Of a DNA stretch of 8,324 bases, positions 5,158-8,324 are shown in pieces (positions within the stretch are counted from its first letter, which is position 1; every line of letters begins with the position of its first letter). Source of the DNA: Candidatus Heimdallarchaeota archaeon. Its GTDB lineage: Archaea > Asgardarchaeota > Heimdallarchaeia > Heimdallarchaeales > Kariarchaeaceae. Where the stretch lies: the NCBI GenBank assembly GCA_030668165.1, contig DAOUUM010000103.1, positions 1 to 8,324 on the forward strand. The letters run 5' to 3'. A program made the position numbers and the translations under genes. The notes under the pieces were generated by a model. That model was not told where the DNA came from, searched no databases, and worked only from the letters and a program-made list of their open reading frames with translations.

Positions 5158-5940
5158 ATGGAAAACAATGATACAATAAAGGAAATTGAGGTCAGTAGGA
5201 CTCGCATGATTCTCAAAATCTTAAAATTATTATTTTTTAGCATTATAAGATTGAGGTTTTATATTCCAGGGATACCTGAAATAAAAGTTGATGAATTAAA
5301 TAATCTTATTAACTCTGATCAGTCTCCATTAATTCTTGATACTCGAGATGCAATCGAATTTTACGGACGTGGAGGGATGGGGGAAATATGTGGACATATT
5401 CCAAATGCCAAGCTATTACCCATATTTCAATTTACACCTAACTTAGTTCATCTTTCGTCTTTTAAGAACAAGGCCATAGTAACTATTTGCCCAGGTGGAG
5501 GAACTTCCTTGATTGCCTGTGAGATTATGCTCAACGCCGGTTTTACGAATGTAAAAAGTTTAAGAGGGGGCATGAATAAATGGAATAAAAAAAGGTATCC
5601 AACCACCAAAGCTGAAGAGCCCGAGGATAGTATTTATCGTATCGAAGATGCCAATATGGAACCATTATGGGGTGAATCTGAGTTAGTTGATGGAAAATAT
5701 AATGGAGAAGTAGATAAAACTCTAGACGCACGTAATTTAAGCTGTCCAAAACCTGTTTTAATGTCCAAAAAAACAATGGGAAAGTTGGAAATTGGTCAAA
5801 TCCTAGAAATTCTCACTACCGATCCAGGGAGCAAAAGGGATATTCCAGCTTGGGCTAAGGTAACAGGCCAAGAACTAGTTTCTGCTGAAGATAACAGTCC
5901 AAATGAATTTCGTTTTATTGTTAAGAAATCTATTAAATGA
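5158..5940 (+). CDS. Rhodanese-TusA fusion protein (sulfane-sulfur relay)
   Basis: This 260-residue protein joins two sulfur-carrier domains. After a short basic/hydrophobic N-terminal segment (about 17-33, possibly amphipathic or membrane-touching), a rhodanese domain runs from about 43 to 146. It has strand LILDTRDAIEF, GHIPNAKLLP and the active-site loop CPGGGTS with Cys111, then SLRGGMNKW. After a linker of about 40 residues, a TusA domain spans about 187-258 with LDARNLSCPKPVLMSKKTM, in which Cys196 belongs to the diagnostic CPxP motif. Rhodaneses take up sulfane sulfur as a cysteine persulfide and TusA proteins pass it on, often to DsrE-type partners; here both steps would happen in one chain. 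It is transcribed alone, about 2.5 kb after the DsrE-like genes. The TTG at 5149 would add three residues and is less likely. Domain calls are secure; the substrate and acceptor are inferred. Confidence 0.92.
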   Translation: MENNDTIKEIEVSRTRMILKILKLLFFSIIRLRFYIPGIPEIKVDELNNLINSDQSPLILDTRDAIEFYGRGGMGEICGHIPNAKLLPIFQFTPNLVHLSSFKNKAIVTICPGGGTSLIACEIMLNAGFTNVKSLRGGMNKWNKKRYPTTKAEEPEDSIYRIEDANMEPLWGESELVDGKYNGEVDKTLDARNLSCPKPVLMSKKTMGKLEIGQILEILTTDPGSKRDIPAWAKVTGQELVSAEDNSPNEFRFIVKKSIK

Positions 5941-5977
5941 AAATTCAATTTCACTCCAAATTCAATAGAACCTGCAA

Positions 5978-5991
5978 TTTCTAAATAGAAA
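5978..5991. terminator. Possible shared terminator between convergent genes
   Basis: TTTCT-AAAT-AGAAA forms a small 5-bp stem in the 59-bp gap between the convergent rhodanese-TusA and DUF2461 genes. A-rich and T-rich bases surround it. The stem is weak and archaeal termination relies more on T-runs, so this is tentative. Confidence 0.25.
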
Positions 5992-5999
5992 AATATACT

Positions 6000-6671
6000 C
6001 TAAAATTTATCCAGTGCATTGTACAGAAACTCATTCATTAAATGTCCAATTTTATAATACTCAACAATATGATCTATGAATTTGTCATCGAGTACCAATC
6101 CTGCTTCCAGATCAGCCATATAATAGAAATGTTTGTTTGCAATCAGTGGTTGCTCATCAATTAACTCAGTGAATTCTTTGGGTAGTCTCTTGTTCTTATC
6201 CCCATGAAGTGTGGAAAATGTGTTTGCAAAGCTTTTCTCCTTGAGAATACTATTGAATCCATCCATATCCTCCTTAATTGCGGTTCTGATGGCATAGATT
6301 CCATCCTTATCAAGAAAATGAGCTCCACCACCAAGATTTATCTTATCTGAGCTGAGGTGAATATAGTAACCCGGTAGATTTCTCTGGGTTCTTGCACCTC
6401 CATTGATACTGGCTGCCACATGTGTCTTGTAGGGGGACTTATCCTTGGTGAATCTCACATCCCGATTAATCCTGAATATTGCATTTTTAGCGGTTGTATC
6501 GATGTTCTTATCGAATTCCTGGAGTCTAAAAATTAGTTCCTCAACAAATTGTTTGAAAGGTTCTTTGACTACTTTTTCATATCGTTTTTTGTTCTCATGA
6601 AACCAGTCCCTGTCATTAAACATCCTGAGTTCCTCAAAAAATCCCAAGAATTCCTCTGTAAAATAGTTCAT
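6000..6671 (-). CDS. DUF2461 family protein (TIGR02453 type)
   Basis: A 223-residue soluble protein matching the DUF2461 family over its full length. Family hallmarks in order are the N-terminal FTEEFLGFFEELRMFNDRDWF (residues 4-24) with the following KKRYEKVVKEPFKQFVEEL, the segment AIFRINRDVRFTKDKSPYKT (about 64-83), and the core GYYIHLSSDKINLGGGAHF (about 101-119). The family occurs in bacteria and some archaea and eukaryotes, and no biochemical function is established for it. The usual family length is about 210-230 residues, so this copy looks complete. It is convergent with the rhodanese-TusA gene and has its own promoter-like box, so no link with the sulfur genes is implied. The start is the ATG at 6671, with no good Shine-Dalgarno site before it. 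Confidence 0.88.
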   Translation of the reverse strand: MNYFTEEFLGFFEELRMFNDRDWFHENKKRYEKVVKEPFKQFVEELIFRLQEFDKNIDTTAKNAIFRINRDVRFTKDKSPYKTHVAASINGGARTQRNLPGYYIHLSSDKINLGGGAHFLDKDGIYAIRTAIKEDMDGFNSILKEKSFANTFSTLHGDKNKRLPKEFTELIDEQPLIANKHFYYMADLEAGLVLDDKFIDHIVEYYKIGHLMNEFLYNALDKF

Positions 6672-6691
6672 AGGGAAGGATGTGCTGATAC

Positions 6692-6701
6692 AAAATTAAA
6701 A
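6692..6701 (-). promoter_or_regulatory. Candidate TATA-like box of the DUF2461 gene
   Basis: Read on the minus strand, this is TTTTAATTTT, centred about 26 nt before the ATG at 6671. That is the distance expected for a leaderless archaeal transcript. The element is T-rich rather than canonical. Confidence 0.4.
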
Positions 6702-6779
6702 CATTATCATTTGGGAAAAATCAATTAACTCTGATTTTGGGATAATTGAGATTATAGATCATTTCATGTCAATTATCAA

Positions 6780-7097
6780 CTAGTTGTCAATTGAACTCAA
6801 TGCTTTTCTCAGCATATTGAATGATATTCGCTCCTGATGACCACAGTTAGTGCAACTCAGATGATGTGTGTTGAGTGTCCTGTTACTTATATTTCTGGAA
6901 ATATTGTTGATATCATCCATCTTGTGACCACAGCCACAGACATAATTGCTGAGTATTTGAAAATGTTCACCAAATTCTAGATTTGATTTTATTACACGTT
7001 TAATCTTTGGAGTAACCATATGTGGAGTATTTTTCATATGTAATTGTGATTTAAGTTCACCAATTACCTCTCTGTGATTATTAACAAAATCTAGCAT
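6780..7097 (-). CDS. Small zinc-ribbon-like protein, paralogue A
   Basis: A 105-residue protein I do not recognise. The N-terminus (MLDFVNNHREVIGELKSQL) is helical and acidic. A conserved basic patch follows (TPKIKRVIKSNLEFGE, residues 29-44). Then come two cysteine pairs, VCGCGHKM (Cys54, Cys56) and LSCTNCGHQER (Cys82, Cys85), whose CxC / CxxC arrangement looks like a zinc ribbon. The C-terminus ISFNMLRKALSS is a short helix. Together these suggest a small zinc-stabilised DNA-, RNA- or protein-binding factor, but no function can be assigned. It is the tandem duplicate of the gene at 7228-7587, slightly shorter, with its own promoter-like box. The gap to the DUF2461 gene is 108 bp. Confidence 0.72.
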   Translation of the reverse strand: MLDFVNNHREVIGELKSQLHMKNTPHMVTPKIKRVIKSNLEFGEHFQILSNYVCGCGHKMDDINNISRNISNRTLNTHHLSCTNCGHQERISFNMLRKALSSIDN

Positions 7098-7117
7098 AAC
7101 TTAATACTGTACTTTTG

Positions 7118-7129
7118 TTATTAATAATT
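7118..7129 (-). promoter_or_regulatory. TATA-like box of zinc-ribbon paralogue A
   Basis: The minus-strand reading is AATTATTAATAA, centred about 26 nt before the ATG at 7097. The core TATTAAT and its distance match the box before paralogue B, which supports a leaderless start for both genes. Confidence 0.5.
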
Positions 7130-7227
7130 GGATAATACACTGAGGTGTACGGATGGAATACAATCTCTAATTACTGTTAATCACAACTTGAGGATTTGTT
7201 TTGGCTGATTTTGCAATAATTCTTATC

Positions 7228-7587
7228 CTAGATCATTTTGTAGCGATTACTATTTGTACTTGTGGGATCTGCAGAACTGAGTGTTTTTCTCAGCATACTA
7301 AACGAAATTCTCTCTTTATGGCTACATTTGGAGCAGAATAATAGATGCGTGTCAAGTATTCTATTACTCCCTTGTGGCATGGATACATTTTCAATCTTAT
7401 CCATCCGATGTCCACAGACACAAACGTAGTTATTCAACAATCTGTATTGTTCCCCAAATTCCAGATTTGATTTGATGGTTCGTTTTATTTTAGGGGTATT
7501 TACCATGGGAATGGACTTTATTCTAAGTTGTGAGACCAGATCACCAATCACTTCCTTGTGATCCTCATTATCAGCAAAATCAAGCAT
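7228..7587 (-). CDS. Small zinc-ribbon-like protein, paralogue B
   Basis: A 119-residue homologue of paralogue A, colinear from the first residue (MLDFADNEDHKEVIGDLVSQ). It shares the patch TPKIKRTIKSNLEFGEQ (31-47), the cysteine pairs VCVCGHRM (Cys56, Cys58) and LFCSKCSHKER (Cys85, Cys88), and the final helix ISFSMLRKTLSS. The glycine after the last cysteine of A is Ser89 here. An extra tail (about 107-119, TSTNSNRYKMI) is absent from A. The 130-bp gap and separate boxes suggest that A and B are transcribed independently rather than as an operon. Function unknown; conservation of the cysteines in both copies argues that each is a working gene. Confidence 0.74.
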   Translation of the reverse strand: MLDFADNEDHKEVIGDLVSQLRIKSIPMVNTPKIKRTIKSNLEFGEQYRLLNNYVCVCGHRMDKIENVSMPQGSNRILDTHLLFCSKCSHKERISFSMLRKTLSSADPTSTNSNRYKMI

Positions 7588-7610
7588 GGTTTAAATATTG
7601 TTAATTATCT

Positions 7611-7617
7611 ATTAATA
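7611..7617 (-). promoter_or_regulatory. TATA-like box of zinc-ribbon paralogue B
   Basis: TATTAAT on the minus strand, centred about 27 nt before the ATG at 7587. The sequence core and spacing are the same as for paralogue A. A second AT-rich run, ATATTTAAA, directly before the ATG is too close to act as its TATA box. Confidence 0.5.
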
Positions 7618-7717
7618 CAAGGATAAGTAGTGCGTAATATGTGGGGCATACCAATATCAGGTATTATTTTCATAATTTTCCTTTATCTTCTGTTTGATAA
7701 TATATATTAATTAACAG

Positions 7718-8324
7718 ATGGGGTTTATTCTATCTGTGGATCCTTTATTTTCCATTATATTTTACCTCATCGCAATTATTTTCCTAATTATCAGGATGAG
7801 ATCAAAATTGAAGAGAGATTTCTTGATCAGTGTGTTCTTCATTCTTTTGGGGGCATTGACCACTTATATTATCACTCCAAGCACAATTACCCTCCTATTT
7901 TTACTGGCAATTATCTTCTCATTTGTGGGAGATTTGTTGATGGCCAAGGTGATCAGGATAACCAAACACAGGATAATAGATGGTGCCATGATTTTTGGGA
8001 TTGCTCACATGATCTATATCTACAGTTTCTATAGGCTGAAGAATGCGGGATTTGAATGGTGGCTCATTGTTATAGATTTAGTTCTGGTAATGGTTATTTA
8101 TTACAAGATCGGATACAATAGTAAATTACATACGGCAATTCTAATCTCCAATTTTCTCTATGCTCTGGTTCTGGTTAGTCTCTTATTTGCTAGTATATCT
8201 TTCATAATAACAAAAAATGTACCCACTTTGGTAGTTCTAAGTTCATTTCTCGGTGCAATACTATTCCTGGTATCAGATGGTATCCTGGCCTTTAATGAGT
8301 TTCAGAAACCGATTAATAATGCTA
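7718..8324 (+). CDS. YhhN/TMEM86-family membrane protein (lysoplasmalogenase-like), 3' end outside window
   Basis: An open frame from ATG 7718 to the window edge gives 202 residues; an in-frame TAA at 7712 rules out a longer N-terminus. The protein is strongly hydrophobic, with about seven or eight membrane helices. It carries the YhhN/TMEM86 signature sites: FSFVGDLLMA with Asp72, GIAHMIYIYSF with His97, and FLGAILFLVSDGILAFNEF with Asp187. Family members usually have about 210-240 residues, so only a short tail is missing. In animals, TMEM86B hydrolyses the vinyl-ether bond of lysoplasmalogens; activity of prokaryotic YhhN proteins is less clear, and the substrate in an ether-lipid archaeon is unknown. 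It diverges from zinc-ribbon paralogue B across 130 bp. The AT-rich run at 7699-7710 is too close to the ATG for a leaderless start, so its promoter is unresolved. Confidence 0.85.
   Translation, partial: MGFILSVDPLFSIIFYLIAIIFLIIRMRSKLKRDFLISVFFILLGALTTYIITPSTITLLFLLAIIFSFVGDLLMAKVIRITKHRIIDGAMIFGIAHMIYIYSFYRLKNAGFEWWLIVIDLVLVMVIYYKIGYNSKLHTAILISNFLYALVLVSLLFASISFIITKNVPTLVVLSSFLGAILFLVSDGILAFNEFQKPINNA

Noticed and set aside
5543..5776. Minus-strand ORF of 77 codons within the rhodanese-TusA gene
   Set aside because: It lies inside a well-supported fusion gene. Its aromatic-rich translation has no domain features and there is no promoter or ribosome site.
1..8324. CRISPR array, tRNA, rRNA, insertion sequence or phage genes
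   Set aside because: No regularly spaced repeats, no cloverleaf or rRNA-like segment and no transposase or integrase-like protein were seen on either strand.

Overview
The window looks like low-GC archaeal DNA (roughly one third G+C). Genes that open a transcript have an AT-rich TATA-like box about 25-30 nt before the ATG and almost no leader. Genes inside the operon are instead preceded by strong Shine-Dalgarno sites (AAGGAGGT, AGGTGA, AGAGGT). This mixture of leaderless first genes and SD-led internal genes is typical of archaea. The winged-helix regulators and the TMEM86/YhhN-like gene would fit an Asgard-type or related archaeon, but that placement is a weak guess.

Region 1 (1-3856, + strand) is a tightly packed operon of seven genes: the 3' end of an HdrA/QmoB-type flavin and iron-sulfur subunit, a 97-residue winged-helix-like protein, a QmoC-type membrane subunit (two 4Fe-4S clusters plus a six-helix heme b/quinone domain), two tandem DsrE/F-like (YchN/COG2044-type) proteins, a NifX/NifB-like (Fe-Mo-cofactor-binding-fold) protein, and a DNA-binding regulator. 

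Region 2 (3857-5940, + strand) holds an AT-rich intergenic stretch of 340 bp with TATA-like boxes and a perfect dyad. It is followed by a second regulator paralogous to the first, and then by a single-gene unit encoding a rhodanese-TusA fusion behind its own TATA box. 

Region 3 (5978-7717) is a run of minus-strand genes convergent with region 2: a DUF2461 protein and two tandem small zinc-ribbon-like paralogues, each with its own promoter-like box. Region 4 (7718-8324, + strand) is the start of a YhhN/TMEM86-family membrane protein that runs off the window and diverges from the zinc-ribbon pair.

The best joint reading of regions 1-2 is a sulfur-handling electron-transfer island. Rhodanese, TusA and DsrE-like proteins are known sulfane-sulfur carriers, and Hdr/Qmo complexes are the known electron-transfer partners in sulfur oxidation (sHdr) and sulfate reduction (Qmo). 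The gene order HdrA / small protein / HdrC-type recalls sHdr clusters, but here the HdrC-type protein is a membrane QmoC fusion. No apr, dsrAB, sat or hdrB genes are visible, so the direction of the pathway cannot be told from this window.
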